A program made the position numbers and the translations under genes. This document shows positions 33,652 through 44,326 of a stretch of DNA of 64,000 nucleotides, piece after piece. The first letter of the stretch is position 1, and every line of letters starts with the position of its first letter. Source of the DNA: Deinandra increscens subsp. villosa (lineage: Eukaryota > Streptophyta > Magnoliopsida > Asterales > Asteraceae); assembly GCA_039602395.1 (NCBI GenBank), contig JBCNJP010000006.1:15302952-15366951 (forward strand), in the 5' to 3' direction. The notes beneath the pieces are model-generated. The model searched no databases. It saw only the letters and a program-made list of their open reading frames with translations, and was not told the origin of the DNA.

Positions 33652-34185
33652 CGTTCGAAAAATTAAGATTCTGCCGGCCGAACTCTCTCCGAACTTATAA
33701 CCAAGCTCCGAACTTTGTCCGAACCTAAAACCAACCTCCGAACTTCGTCCGAACTTGCTCCGAGTCAAAATTAACAGACCGAACTCCTAAAAGACTCCGA
33801 TCTAGCACCGAACTACCTCCGAACCTTGATTTAACTCCGAACATTGTCCGAACTAGTGACCGAACACAGAAAACTCCGAACTTTGACCGAATTAACACCG
33901 AACTCTCACCGAAGATGGACCGAACTTCAAGTTCGGAGCAGTTACTCCGAACCTGATCAGGAAACTCCGAACTTCGACATAATTTTTCAAAAACGTTCGA
34001 TTTTTTATGGATTTTGACGAAAAACGTACCAGTCACACCAGAAAAATGATGAGGAACGATTTAAGAGCAAATTTGACACAAAACGCTCGTCAGGAAATGA
34101 TTGAAAATACGTACTGAAACTCGTGAAAACTTCAAAAACGCTTAAAAATCCGAAAATAGCAACCAAAGATCAGTAGAGTGAACCA
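33652..34185 (-). other. D leader with GTTCGGA word array
   Basis: Between the PBS and gag the octamer TCCGAACT and variants (plus strand) recurs about 20 times, mainly at 33680-33975. The word is the same one that builds the palindromes of the D LTR. There is no coding signal; the open frame 34036-33725 is only a translation of the words. Confidence 0.75.
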
Positions 34186-34203
34186 GATAGCTCTGATACC
34201 ACT
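34186..34203 (-). promoter_or_regulatory. Primer-binding site of D
   Basis: On the minus strand TGGTATCAGAGC follows the LTR end after a short AG spacer, the initiator tRNA-Met type PBS. Confidence 0.85.
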
Positions 34204-34539
34204 TGAAAATGCATGAGCATCGGATTGTCTACTCGATCTAGCTAATTGGACATCGAAACGTAATTAACCGATTTTTTTATTGATCAACGAAGAACAATTA
34301 CAACCAGTAAACACTCAGAAATAGACTCAGAGAATACACACACTTAACAGAACTCGCACGCTCAGCACACCCAATTACAAAGACCAAACATCTATATATA
34401 CTAGCTGGTCCGAGCTTTGGCCGAACCTCAGGTTCGGCCAGTCCGAACTTCAGGTTCGGACCTAGTTCGGCCAAACCTAGATTGACATGATCTTGATCTT
34501 GTTTGATACTTCACACGACGCACATATCAGGTATTAACA
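34204..34539 (-). repeat. D 5' LTR
   Basis: 336 bp, paired with 25469-25816. It lacks a 12-bp segment in the ACACTC-rich stretch. It carries the same twin GTTCGG palindromes (about 34412-34458) and is followed by AAACA. Confidence 0.92.
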
Positions 34540-35732
34540 AAACATCTTTTGATTTAGAAACCCGTTTCTTAACCTTTGTTTTACCTTTAGGTTGAGAAAT
34601 CCTTTTTGTTTTAGGTAGCTGTTTTTCAACAAGTTCAGATTTCATTTTATCTTTTCTTCGGTAAACTCCTTTAGGTGTGTAAGTTGGTTTTGGAGTTTTG
34701 GCCACATTCCATTTTTCTTCAACAAGCTTTGTCACTAGAGTTTTAGTGTTTAAAACCTTAGACTGTTGAGTCTTCATTGGTTTTGAACTTTTCTTCCCCT
34801 GAGACACAGCTTGTTGTTTCTGATTTTTACTTCCACCTGTCATCATTTTCTGCAACATACTAGTCCTTGGTGTTGCGGATAGTATGGTTGATAAGGTCTA
34901 TTTAAACAATTTACAGCAAAATGCCCTGGTTTTCCACACTGAAAACAATTCATAAATCTTGGCCCATTCACATGGCTACAAACATACGAACGTCTTGGGT
35001 ATGATGACTTCCATTCAGGCTTATCATCCCATCTGTGTATGAAATGTTTTGTAACCTTTTTAGGTTGTGTGATTAATCAAAAATGTTCTGATTTTGACTT
35101 GTTCGTTCGGTTGAAAGTAGACACAACCTGGGGATAAGGAACGAATTCCTTGGGTTTAGACTCACGACCTGCTTTAGTATTGGGCACACGAATTTTAAAA
35201 CCATTAACTACTTCATTAGAATTATAAACATGTTATGAAGACATAGGAAACATTAATTGTTTTGACTTGGACGCATTAAGTTCAGACACAGATGCCAAAA
35301 CATCGTCCTTAGGTAAATCAAAAATTAAACTACTAGACTCATGACACTCTTTGACTCTCAAGCATTCGGCATCCTTCCCAGAAACATCTTTAATCCCTAC
35401 TTCATCTGCACATGAAACAAAAACATCAGAAGGACTAACATTATCGTTTAATGATTCCTGGGATGGACCCGGTTCACATGAGTATCACCGATTTATTCTG
35501 ATTACCCAAACCATAGGTCATATGTTTCTCATTTTCTAACTCCTCTTCAGTCATGGGTTTCACACCAACCAGAACACTTTCTATGGGAGGTCCTGCTTCA
35601 TGCATTTCTGATTTAGATCTATCTACCTGATCCTCCTCATAGATCATACCTATTATATCTCTAGACACAGGTTGAGGAACACTATTCTTATTTTTTCAGA
35701 AAAGCTAATTCCTATTCCTCCTTTATCCTTAC
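34540..35732 (-). pseudogene. gag: Element A gag, C-terminal part (decayed)
   Basis: On the minus strand the piece starts with a PPIESVLVGVKP-type stretch (35668-35474) that matches the PPIDSVLVGTTP region of C and B gag. It continues through several stops to a zinc knuckle at 34906-34947 (CFQCGKPGHFAVNC) and ends in a lysine-rich tail (34858-34545). D interrupts the gene at its lower end, B at its upper end. The two inserts leave the order intact: N-terminal gag at 41670-43472, this part, then the tail at 25463. Confidence 0.75.
35728..35732. repeat. Target-site duplication of B, left (CTTAC)
   Basis: CTTAC precedes the left LTR of B and recurs at 41665-41669 after the right LTR. Confidence 0.95.
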
Positions 35733-36157
35733 TGTAGGTCCGGAAAATCTGATCAAAACACGATATTGATATCACTAACGAGTGCGAAATCCTCGTTTAT
35801 GATTGATTCAAGATAGAGAAGAGAAGAAACCCGAAGAATACGATGATTAAACAAATAAACACTTGAACTTTGCACATAAGTAAACTTGTCGGGTACAAAA
35901 CCGTAATCGTAAACCCTCTTCTCTCTCTAGAAATCGTAATCAAGCCACTAGAATCGTAAACTGGCAAGCTCACCTAGAAATGGTGAACTCTTGGGGTATA
36001 TATAGTCCCCTATTGGGTTTACTGTTGAGCCCCTTCTGGATCATAAACCCAATAGTAAACCCAAGCCCAACCATAAACTAGCCTACTAATCTAATTAAAC
36101 CCTCTAAGCCCAGCCCAACTTATTTAATATTACAAGCCTCATAATCTAGCCTCTACA
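35733..36157 (-). repeat. B 3' LTR
   Basis: On the plus strand TGTAGGTCCG ... CCTCTACA, 425 bp, followed by ATCTTCCCCTAGG, the complement of the PPT. Confidence 0.95.
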
Positions 36158-38540
36158 ATCTTCCCCTAGGCTTGTGATATTAAATGTCTTCGATCTTTGA
36201 AAATCCTCTTCTTGACTGGCTGGCAAAGATGTTGATGAAGATTCTTTCCGCAGAAATCTTCATTGGGTTTCATGACGGGCACTTGGGACTTCCTCTAGAT
36301 CAGCATCAGCTAGAACTTCTTTAAATGAACAAGTTAATGAGATGGAGGATTCTCATTGACTTGCTTCTTTTGAAAGAACTGGTTCTTGCTGAATCTTCGG
36401 TAACTGTCTTGAATCTCCAAAAATTAGAGGGTAAATTTTGAAAACCTCCTAACTTTGGAGAACTTGATTGTTGATCTTCAAACTTCATGATCTCTGACTG
36501 CTCTCTGTATCATTTTCTTTTTCAAAGATTTGACTTGAAATCTTCAACTTCCCCTAAACTTGTGAGCATTTTCTTTGAAAAACTTTTGAAGCTTTTAAAA
36601 AACTTGTAAAGACACCAACAACTTCCCTTGAACAGTTGCTTATTCAGATGGAAGTCTTGTCCGGCTGGTTCTTTAACTTGAGCAGTAGCAACATCTTTCT
36701 ATCATCAACCTGTCTGACACACATTTCAAAAAATATACTCCACTAGACATTTGATGACTGGTCTTTGGGTTAGAAGGTAATTATCATATGTTCAGTTGAT
36801 TCAAATTAACATAATTTTAACCAAAAACCCTAATATAGATTACGGGTTTTCTATAAAACTTCCCCTGAACCCAAGACCTCTAAAGACTTCCCCTTAGCTG
36901 ATAACTTCCCTTCAGCCAAGGACTTCCCCTGAGATAATACATATTATCCTCGAGTTCCCTTCGGATACTATGTATTATGGAAGTCTTTTCGGATATTACT
37001 TATTATCCTCCCTCCTTCCCCTAAAAATTTGTCAAGATCTGACGGAGGAAGTCTTTTCCATTAGATAATAAGTATCATCCCCGAGTTCCCTTCGGATAAT
37101 ACTTATTATCCCATACTCCTTCCCCTAAAAATTTGGCAAGATCTGTCGGGGGCATATTGTCATGCATTAAAACCCATGAAAAACACATTTTGACTTCTCA
37201 AATCGACCTGGCCAAGACGAAAACACACCAAAAAGAAATTAACGACTCACACACGAAAGATATAAACTAAACAAATACTTACCAAACCAAACATGAGAAA
37301 GTTTACAAGGGATCAAACCGTATGAATCTGACTAAGGAACCATTTTCAGCTTCAGTTACTCAACTAGTCCAGGTGATTGCCGGTATGTTTGTCCGCTTTA
37401 AACTCAAACCCGTTTAATCCCAACCGAATGCGTCATGTTTAATATAGTACAATATTACCATCATGTTTAATTGTCCCCACACTCAAGCGTACACAGCAAA
37501 ACCTACCCAACCTCAGAGTTTATTGATGATTCACAAACCCCCAGCTTGAGGAACCATGCAACACCGTTATGACTACCACTTATTTCATTAACCATCAGTT
37601 GGTGATCAGGTCGGCCGCTAAACACGCAAAGAAGACCAACTGAGTGATTATTTATTCTCTTTTCTTTTTCATTTCTTTTTCCATTTTTTTTTCATTTCTT
37701 TTTCTCATGTGGTGTAGTCATAACAGCAGAAACATGGCGTGTGAGAGAGTGAATACTAGGCATAATTACCACTCTCAACCCGTTTTTGCTGGGACTCAGT
37801 TTTTTGAACCATGCAAACTGAGATGGGAAACTAAACATATATATCTTTTAAGTTCACTGCACTTTCATTGGAGGTCATAAGTTTAGGTCGAGCCTACCGA
37901 GCATATCACCGTGGAGCTTGCCTTTCACTTCAGCGTTACGCGTGTCAGCCATCTCCAACCCGGGCTTTCATTTTACTTCCCCTAAACTTCTTAGAAACAG
38001 ACACAAACAATTAAAAATTAAAAAGCACACTATTTTTGAGGGGTCAACTTTTTCTTCATCTTTACATTTCTTCCCCTTGCTTTTTGATTTTTAATTTCAC
38101 AATTTTGTGAATATTATTTTTCAGTTTTTTTTTAAATAAAAAATAAAACACACAAACACACTTAAAAGAACAAAACACAAAATTTAAGATATTTGACAAA
38201 GCTAACTTTCAAAGTATTGATTTGAAAATTTTGAGAATATTGGGTTTCATGACATGCACACTTCATTGCATTTGAGGTCAAACACATAATCAATCAACTC
38301 TCAATTGAAACTTTAATGAAGTAGGTTTAACTCAAAAGACCCTTTGTTGCCTCATCATTCAAACAACCAAGTTAAGAACAGTACCTTTCATGCTGATTTT
38401 GACCTTTTACCTCTCAATGAGACATACCTTCCAATTATAGATTACTTGACATGTCATGAAGATACGTCTCCTAAACTGTGCCTGGAACAATCACTTATCA
38501 ACAAACAAATTAGTAATAAAAACGTTAGTGATAATCCTCC
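36158..38540 (-). other. B 3' non-coding region with iterated polypurine tracts
   Basis: Complements of AGGGGAAG (CTTCCCCT) recur throughout, for example near 36160, 36550, 36880, 36925 and 37015. The block shared with A and C is at about 37320-37960. The stretch at about 36930-37130 is the counterpart of C 23520-23720. No gene seen. Confidence 0.7.
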
Positions 38541-38549
38541 TTGATCGTT

Positions 38550-38585
38550 CCTGCACAGAGTGAGAGATTAGTTAGCTAATAGTAC
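38550..38585 (-). promoter_or_regulatory. 3' splice-site-like block after B gag
   Basis: It is identical in layout to the block in C: branch-point-like AGCTAACTAAT, a pyrimidine stretch, and an AG (minus strand, 38551-38552). See C 22046-22082 and A 25160-25192. Confidence 0.45.
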
Positions 38586-38619
38586 CCAGGCCATTGTTTT
38601 TCTGGGTACCCCTGAGGAA

Positions 38620-40504
38620 TCAATGAATGAAATTTCTTTTAAAAAACATTCCTTTTGAAAAATCAGGAAGTTGGGATGATTCGGTTGTAGCTGCATTAGC
38701 CTTTGGTTTCCAAGTTCCAGGTGATTTAACATTTGTTTTAGTCACCTTTGAAGTTGTGACCTTAGGTATTTCAACCTTCTTCGTTTTAGATTCACTTTTC
38801 AAAACAGTTTTTGTTTTCGTCACCTTTTGAGTTGTGACTTTAGGTATTTCAACCTTCTGCATTTTAGAATCATTTTTGAAAACATTTCTAGTTACCTTGG
38901 GTTTTTCAAGCTTTGGTTGTTTTGAAACTGGTTTCTTCACCTGTTTTTGAAAATTTTTGTAACTTGGAAGACTGTTGTTTATAGATTTTCGTTCAGCTTT
39001 GGCAGCGCCCCAATGTTGATCAGAGGGTTTAACCTTAGGAGCAACAGTCTTCCTTGCCTTAGGTGTTTGCACCATCATTGGTTTAGACTTTACAGACTCC
39101 TGAGATGAAACCCTTTGACTTTTCGGAAAATAAGGTTCATAGGGGCGATAAAGACAGTTTCTAGCAATATGACCAGCGATGCCACAATTAAAGCAAGTGT
39201 GCTTCTTTAGATAGAAGTCAGACGTGTACCCATTTGTCTTTGGTGGTTGATATGGAGCTGGTTTGCCTTGTGTATGCTTCTTTGGTTTGACTGCAGCTTC
39301 AGATTTGACTTTCTGCTAGTTTGTCGAATCCTGTGTCGAACCCGTCTTTACTGTCTTTGTGCTTCCTTGATTCTTTGACGTTGAAGCACCATTCTTGCAA
39401 TTACAACGGCAACTGCATGATCCAACTGAAGAAATGGGAGACACAGCTACTCCCTTTAGTTTTTCATTCTTCACTTCAGCTGTTGGTTTCATACTTGGAT
39501 GCTTGATGGTGATCTTTGGCCTCTCAACTTTAGGTTCACTTATCACTCCATCAGTTATTCCCTTGAACTTGGAGGAGAAGGATGGTAATTCATATCCTAC
39601 ATCTGGTTCTTGGTCAAACATTGATCCAGATGTCATGAAGATCTTCCCCTCAGGCCGTGTCGTCAAGATCACCTTTTCCCTTTTGACTTCGTCAATTACT
39701 TTGAAGCATGGGGTTTCAATTTTAGGGTATGGTTTCAACTCTATCCCAGCTTCATCAGACTTAGAGTTATGACACCTGTCATATTTCTGACACTTAGCAT
39801 CATTGTCTGATATATCCTTTACTCTCCCTTCACCATAAGTCATGTTTGCTTCATTATCAATTTCTTCTTGAGTCAATGGTGTAGTTCCAACCAAGACACT
39901 ATCAATAGGAGGAGCAGCTTCTTTATAATCAGACTCGGTTCGTTCAACTTGATCCTCACTAAGAATTATTCCTATAATGTCTCTGGGAACTGGTGGAGGA
40001 ATAATGCTGTTTGCAGACAGAGACTTATCAGACTTTTCTGACCCAAACCCAGTTTTATCTTTCCCAACTTGACCAGTCACAACAGCATGTGACAATTCCT
40101 TTCCAGCATCGAGCATTCGCTTATTTCTTTCCTGATTGCAATCATACTTGACCTGCAGCTCATCAAACTTTTTGTTGCAGTTCAGTTAATTTCTGTGTAA
40201 GCTCAGATATCTCAATCCTAGCCCGATCATATAAGATAGTCTTCTCCGTTGCTAGCTTCTGATATTTCTCAATGTCTCGTTTCTGAGCTTATACCTTCTC
40301 CTCATTCTTTTGCCATCTACCCTTAAAAGAACTCCTTTCACATTTTATCTCAAACAGTTCTATCTGATAATTTTTACAGATTTGTCTAAGTCCAGGAATT
40401 ATACGAGCACAAGTGGGATTGGGGCATATCTCAGTTTTGTCAACTTCATCTACGAAATCATCTTTGTCCTCAACTATATTCTTTTCTTCAACCACTAAAC
40501 TCAT
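38620..40504 (-). pseudogene. gag: B gag-like ORF, broken
   Basis: It is homologous to the 627-aa C protein over its whole length. The start (MSLVVEEKNIVEDKDDF) is at 40504. A TAA (40289-40291) replaces a lysine codon, a frameshift lies near 40190, and a TAG (39316-39318) replaces a glutamine codon. The zinc knuckle at 39154-39195 is intact (CFNCGIAGHIARNC), unlike the one in C. The KVEIPKVTT-type tail repeats are kept. So C has an open frame but a damaged knuckle, and B has an intact knuckle in a broken frame. Confidence 0.85.
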
Positions 40505-40880
40505 TTTCTTTCTTTAGATATGCAGCCTTTGAAGATTTTGAAGAATCGGCAAAAACGGCAAAAGTACTATTCAAAGAATAGTGTCAAAACCTTAAAACTG
40601 AAAAACGGAGGCCTTCGGAGTGGAATTTTGGGGTCCAAACGAGCTTCCCTAGATGTTAGTCTGGGGTAATTCTGGGGCTCGGTGTCACGAACGTCGTTTT
40701 AAAATTTGAGCCTCTAACTCCAAACGAGTCAAAAGTTATGCCCGTTTCCGTGAAAGTGTGAAATAGTGACTTTTTGTCGCAAACTAGTTTCCAATCGTAA
40801 ACGCTGTTTCCGATCGTAAACACCCCCGAGTCGTTAACCCAATCGTAAACACAGTGGGAATCGCAAACACGCTCCGGGTC

Positions 40881-40973
40881 GTAGACTCCAATAGTAAACT
40901 CCAATAGTAAACTCCGATAGTAAACTCCGATAGTAAACTCCGATAGTAAACTCCGATAGTAAACTCCGATAGT
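40881..40973. repeat. 13-bp tandem repeat (AGTAAACTCCGAT)
   Basis: About seven copies. The unit contains a degenerate form of the leader word, so a word-containing unit has expanded in tandem. Confidence 0.85.
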
Positions 40974-41167
40974 CAAACCTTCAAACCTTCAAACCTTCAA
41001 ACCTTCAAACCTTCAAACCTTCAAACCTTCAAACCTTCAAACCTTCAAACCTTCAAACCTTCAAACCTTCAAATCTTCAAATCTTCAAATCTTCAAATCT
41101 TCAAATCTTCAAATCTTCAAATCTTCAAATCTTCAAATCTAAAAATCTTCAAATCTTCAAATCTTTT
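40974..41167. repeat. 8-bp minisatellite CAAACCTT then CAAATCTT
   Basis: About twelve CAAACCTT units are followed by about twelve CAAATCTT units. The switch (ACCTTCAAATCTT) equals, in reverse complement, the single-copy sequence at 19472-19484 in C, so both blocks grew outward from one ancestral junction. Confidence 0.9.
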
Positions 41168-41225
41168 TTTTTTTTGGAAAAAGCTTGAATCCAATACCGT
41201 GAGAGCCTCGAATCAGTGATTCTTG

Positions 41226-41239
41226 GCTCTGATACCAAT
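41226..41239 (-). promoter_or_regulatory. Primer-binding site of B
   Basis: On the minus strand TTGGTATCAGAGC directly follows the LTR. Confidence 0.88.
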
Positions 41240-41664
41240 TGTAGGTCCGGAAAATCTGATCAAAACACGATATTGATATCACTAACGAGTGCGGAATCCT
41301 CGTTTATGATTGATTCAAGATAGAGAAGAGAAGAAACCCGAAGAATACGATGATTAAACAAATAAACACTTGAACTTTGCACACAAGTAAACTTGTCGGG
41401 TACAAAACCGTAATCGTAAACCCTCTTCTCTCTCTAGAAATCGTAATCAAGCCACTAGAATCGTAAACTGGCAAGCTCACCTAGAAATGGTGAACTCTTG
41501 GGGTATATATAGTCCCCTATTGGGTTTACTATTGAGCCCCTTCTGGATCATAAACCCAATAGTAAACCCAAGCCCAACCATAAACTAGCCTACTAATCTA
41601 ATTAAACCCTCTAAGCCCAGCCCAACTTATTTAATATTACAAGCCTCATAATCTAGCCTCTACA
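41240..41664 (-). repeat. B 5' LTR
   Basis: 425 bp, about 3 substitutions from 35733-36157, followed by CTTAC. Confidence 0.95.
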
Positions 41665-43472
41665 CTTACCAAATCGAACATCAGTTAGGCAGGTGGACAA
41701 AGCCTTACCAGCTTCGACCATTCTTTTGTTTCTCATCTGATTTACATTTAAATTCACTTGTAACTCATTGTTCTGATATTTGAGTTCATCTACCTGCTTC
41801 CTAAGCTCAGCTATTTCTAACTTAGCATTATCATACAGGACAGACTTTTGAGTGGCAAGGGCTTGGTATTTCTCTATATCTAATTTCTGTGCTTTGACTT
41901 TCTCCTCACTCTTTTCCCATCTTCTCTTAAATGAACTTCTAGAACATTGCATATCAAATAATTCTATCTCACTATTCTTCCAACGTTGTCTAAGGCCAGG
42001 AATTAAACGTGCACAAGTGGGATTAGTACATACCTTTGTGTTGTCGACCTCGGCGGCAAATGCTTCCTTGTCTTCAACCAGGTTCCCCTGCTCATCTCCT
42101 GACTTCTCCTCAGTGACCACAAATGCATGCTCCTCCTCATCATCATTCTCCATCTTAGCAATCATAGTACGAGTCAGACTGAGTTCCTTCACCTGCGAAG
42201 CCCATTGATATTCCCCATAATCCTGCACAACCAAAGCCTTCGTCTCTCCCTTTCCTTTACCACCTCCAGCTTTCTTCTCTTCTGGTTTCTCCTTCTTTGG
42301 CTTAGTGCATTCCCTTGCAAAATGCCCGTACTCATCACAGTTGAAGCATCTGAGCTTACTCTTATCAAAACCCATTCTTATCTTATCATGATCCTTCCAG
42401 ACATTCCTTCTTGTTGTTGCCATAAACTTCTTGCCGTGGAAAACTGCCATTGCCATTTGCCAGGAAACATGAAGCATTTCACATCCTCAGGATTAATCCG
42501 GTTCAGTTCACCTGACAACATCTCAGAATGCACCAATGTTCCAGCCATAAGGGCATGATAACTATTCATAAATCCCATTCCAAGTGCAAAGTTGGGATCA
42601 TTTGTGGCATTTGCCTCATCAGGGTTGACCGTTCCACTAGAATTTGCTTGAGATCGAGCCACAAAAGCAGTTGACTTTGTGTTTGAACTTGAATCATTTT
42701 CAGACGAACTTCCAGCCTGTTTTGGGCCTACTTATTCAGATAGGAGTGCCTGATTCAATTTTCCCGCCATGATAAGTGAACTTAGATGATTTAGCTCTCT
42801 CTGTTTATCATCAATCATCTTTGACTTCAGTTTGTTAATTAGCTCATCAACAGTTAACTCATCCAGCTTGTTGTTGTCTTTGATTATTGAAATGTTGGTA
42901 TTCCAGGACTTGGGCAAAATGTTCAAGAGTTTCAGATTTTTATCCTCCAGTCCGGGTTCAACGTCGTAGCTTGACATCTCAGTAATTAAGGACACAAATC
43001 TTTGAACTTGAGCTTAAAAGGACTCTCTTTGAATATGATTGAACAAGTTGAACTTCTGCTTCAGCATCTGTTTGCGGCTTGCCTTGATATCAGGATTTCC
43101 TTCATATGCCACCACCAGAGCATCCCAGAGTTTCTTTGCAGTCTTGTACTTCTTAAATCCTTGTGCAATCTCTGGAGTCAATGCCATTGTCATGATAGCA
43201 TATGCTCTCTCATCCTTGTTACATTTTTCTCAATCATCATCCGAGTATTCTGCTTCAGTTTTCACCACTCCAACTTTTCCTGCTTCAGTGTGAGTAGGAA
43301 TGAATGGTCCATTGACAACCGATCTCCAAAGTCTCAGATCAACACTTTTCAAATGGTTCTGAAATCTATATTTCCATTCAAGGAAGTTATCAGCAGATGT
43401 GAGTCTGGGAGGATGGGTAGTCGATCCAATCTCAAAGTCCAGTTTTTGGTACATGCTAGGTTCAAAATCCAT
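41665..43472 (-). pseudogene. gag: Element A gag, N-terminal part (decayed)
   Basis: It starts at ATG 43472 (MDFEPSMYQKLDFEIG). In order: the copia gag domain with KKLWDALVVAYEGN-type wording (about 43140-43090) and LKLLNILPKSWNTN (about 42925), a zinc knuckle at 42307-42348 (CFNCDEYGHFAREC), a CTNPTCARLIPGLRQ motif (about 42025-41985), and a coiled coil (about 41920-41720). Stops near 43230, 43012 and 42732 and a frameshift near 42470 break it. The coiled coil and the CARLIPGLRQ motif are the region that B and C retain. B cut the gene at 41669. Confidence 0.8.
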
Positions 43473-43917
43473 GACGAAAGCTTATGAAAACTTATGAAAA
43501 AGAGGTTTAAATGAGTTTCCGATCGTAAACACCAGTTTACAATATTGACATGCTTGCAGATCGTAAACAGAATCGCAAACACCTCCGGGTCGCAAACTTG
43601 ATCGTGAACCTGATTCCGATCGTAATCCCTGTCGTAAACTCTTCCGGATCGTGAAGTCGTAAACCCCTTTTATCAATCGTAAACGTCCAAAGTTCGAGTC
43701 CTGATGTCATAAACTCAAATTTAGCGACCGTAAACCTTCAAAGATCACTGCTTGAAGTCTGAAGTCGTAAACACCAAACCAATGAAGAACACCAGTCGTA
43801 AACACGAAGAACTGCCCAAAAATTATCATAAACACCAAGAATAGCAGCAAGCTTCCACTTTTTCCAGCCAAACACTCGAATCTAATATCGTGGAACCTCG
43901 AATCAGATGATTCTTAG
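43473..43917 (-). other. Element A leader with ATCGTAAAC words
   Basis: This is non-coding sequence between PBS and gag. ATCGTAAAC and variants recur about eleven times at 43510-43850. A comparable cluster lies upstream of the third ORF (14240-14850). Confidence 0.65.
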
Positions 43918-43930
43918 CTCTGATACCAAT
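43918..43930 (-). promoter_or_regulatory. Primer-binding site of element A
   Basis: On the minus strand TTGGTATCAGAGC directly follows the LTR. Confidence 0.88.
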
Positions 43931-44326
43931 TGTTGGTCCCGAAATAATAATTGTTCATGATATCGTAAACACAAACAAGTGCGGAATCCTTGTTTGTGAG
44001 TGATTCGACAAGAAGATGATGAAATAGACTTGATATGAGATGAAGAACAAAGCAACACAATCAAATCTTGAATGAAACTTGATCAATCTTCTATTAGCAC
44101 GAGTTCACGATCGTAAATACAAGATATATGCTGAAAATCGTAATCGAGAAATCGTAGTAAACATCAACTACTTGGGTATTTATACTACCCTTACAAAAGC
44201 CCTTAGCAAAAATCGTAAACTCAATAAGTAGTTCGGCCCATGAAGCTCACATCGTAAACACATCAAGCCCAAACTAATGTAAGCCCACTTCTCTAATGTT
44301 CATGCCTCACTAAGTATAGCACAACA
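43931..44326 (-). repeat. Element A 5' LTR
   Basis: 396 bp, plus-strand ends TGTTGGTCCC ... GCACAACA. It is the same length as the LTR of copy E2 (55317-55712). The right flank is CTAGG; no matching left flank survives. Confidence 0.92.

Larger units (their letters stand above)
25469..34539 (-). mobile_element. Element D: gag-only copia-type element with a solo LTR inside
   Basis: It has LTRs at 25469-25816 (3' LTR, 348 bp) and 34204-34539 (5' LTR, 336 bp), a PBS beside the right LTR, a leader, a large gag ORF, and a non-coding 3' region with a 2.9-kb solo LTR in it. The LTRs differ by about 8 substitutions and one 12-bp indel (about 2.4%). No pol domain is present. A second, decayed copy of the gag ends the window (61518-64000). 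It is a distinct Sirevirus-like family from B/C. Confidence 0.9.
40505..41225 (-). other. B leader
   Basis: This is the non-coding leader between gag and PBS, with ATCGTAAAC words at about 40790-40880, a 13-bp tandem repeat (40881-40973), and an 8-bp minisatellite (40974-41167). The part next to gag matches C 19845-20127. Confidence 0.7.
35733..41664 (-). mobile_element. Element B: gag-only Sirevirus-like element, same family as C
   Basis: It has two 425-bp LTRs (about 3 substitutions, 0.7%), a PBS at the right end, a leader with tandem repeats, a broken gag-like ORF, a 3' non-coding region with iterated PPTs, and no pol. LTR, ORF and 3' region match C in inverted orientation. It landed in gag of element A, close to the part that is homologous to its own ORF, but CTTAC on both sides shows ordinary integration. 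Confidence 0.92.
738..44326 (-). mobile_element. Element A: old Sirevirus-like Ty1/copia element, broken by four nested LTR elements
   Basis: Read on the minus strand this is 5' LTR (43931-44326), tRNA-iMet-type PBS, leader, gag with two zinc knuckles, protease, integrase, RT/RNase H, non-coding block, third ORF, PPT (864-877) and a truncated 3' LTR (738-863). The pieces are split by G, C, D and B, each with LTR pairs and a 5-bp target duplication. Removing them leaves about 12.1 kb. The copia order (integrase before RT), the long gag with coiled coil and two CCHC motifs, and an extra ORF after pol fit the Sirevirus lineage. Comparable parts of its two LTRs differ at about 6 of 122 sites, so it is the oldest layer. 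gag, protease and pol carry stops and frameshifts; the copy is dead. Confidence 0.85.

Noticed and set aside
33725..34036. 103-codon frame as an N-terminal extension of D gag or a separate protein
   Set aside because: Its residues only translate the GTTCGGA word array of the leader; the gag domain starts at the ATG at 33651.
40881..41167. CRISPR-like array
   Set aside because: The units are contiguous 13-bp and 8-bp tandem repeats without spacers, in a plant retroelement leader.
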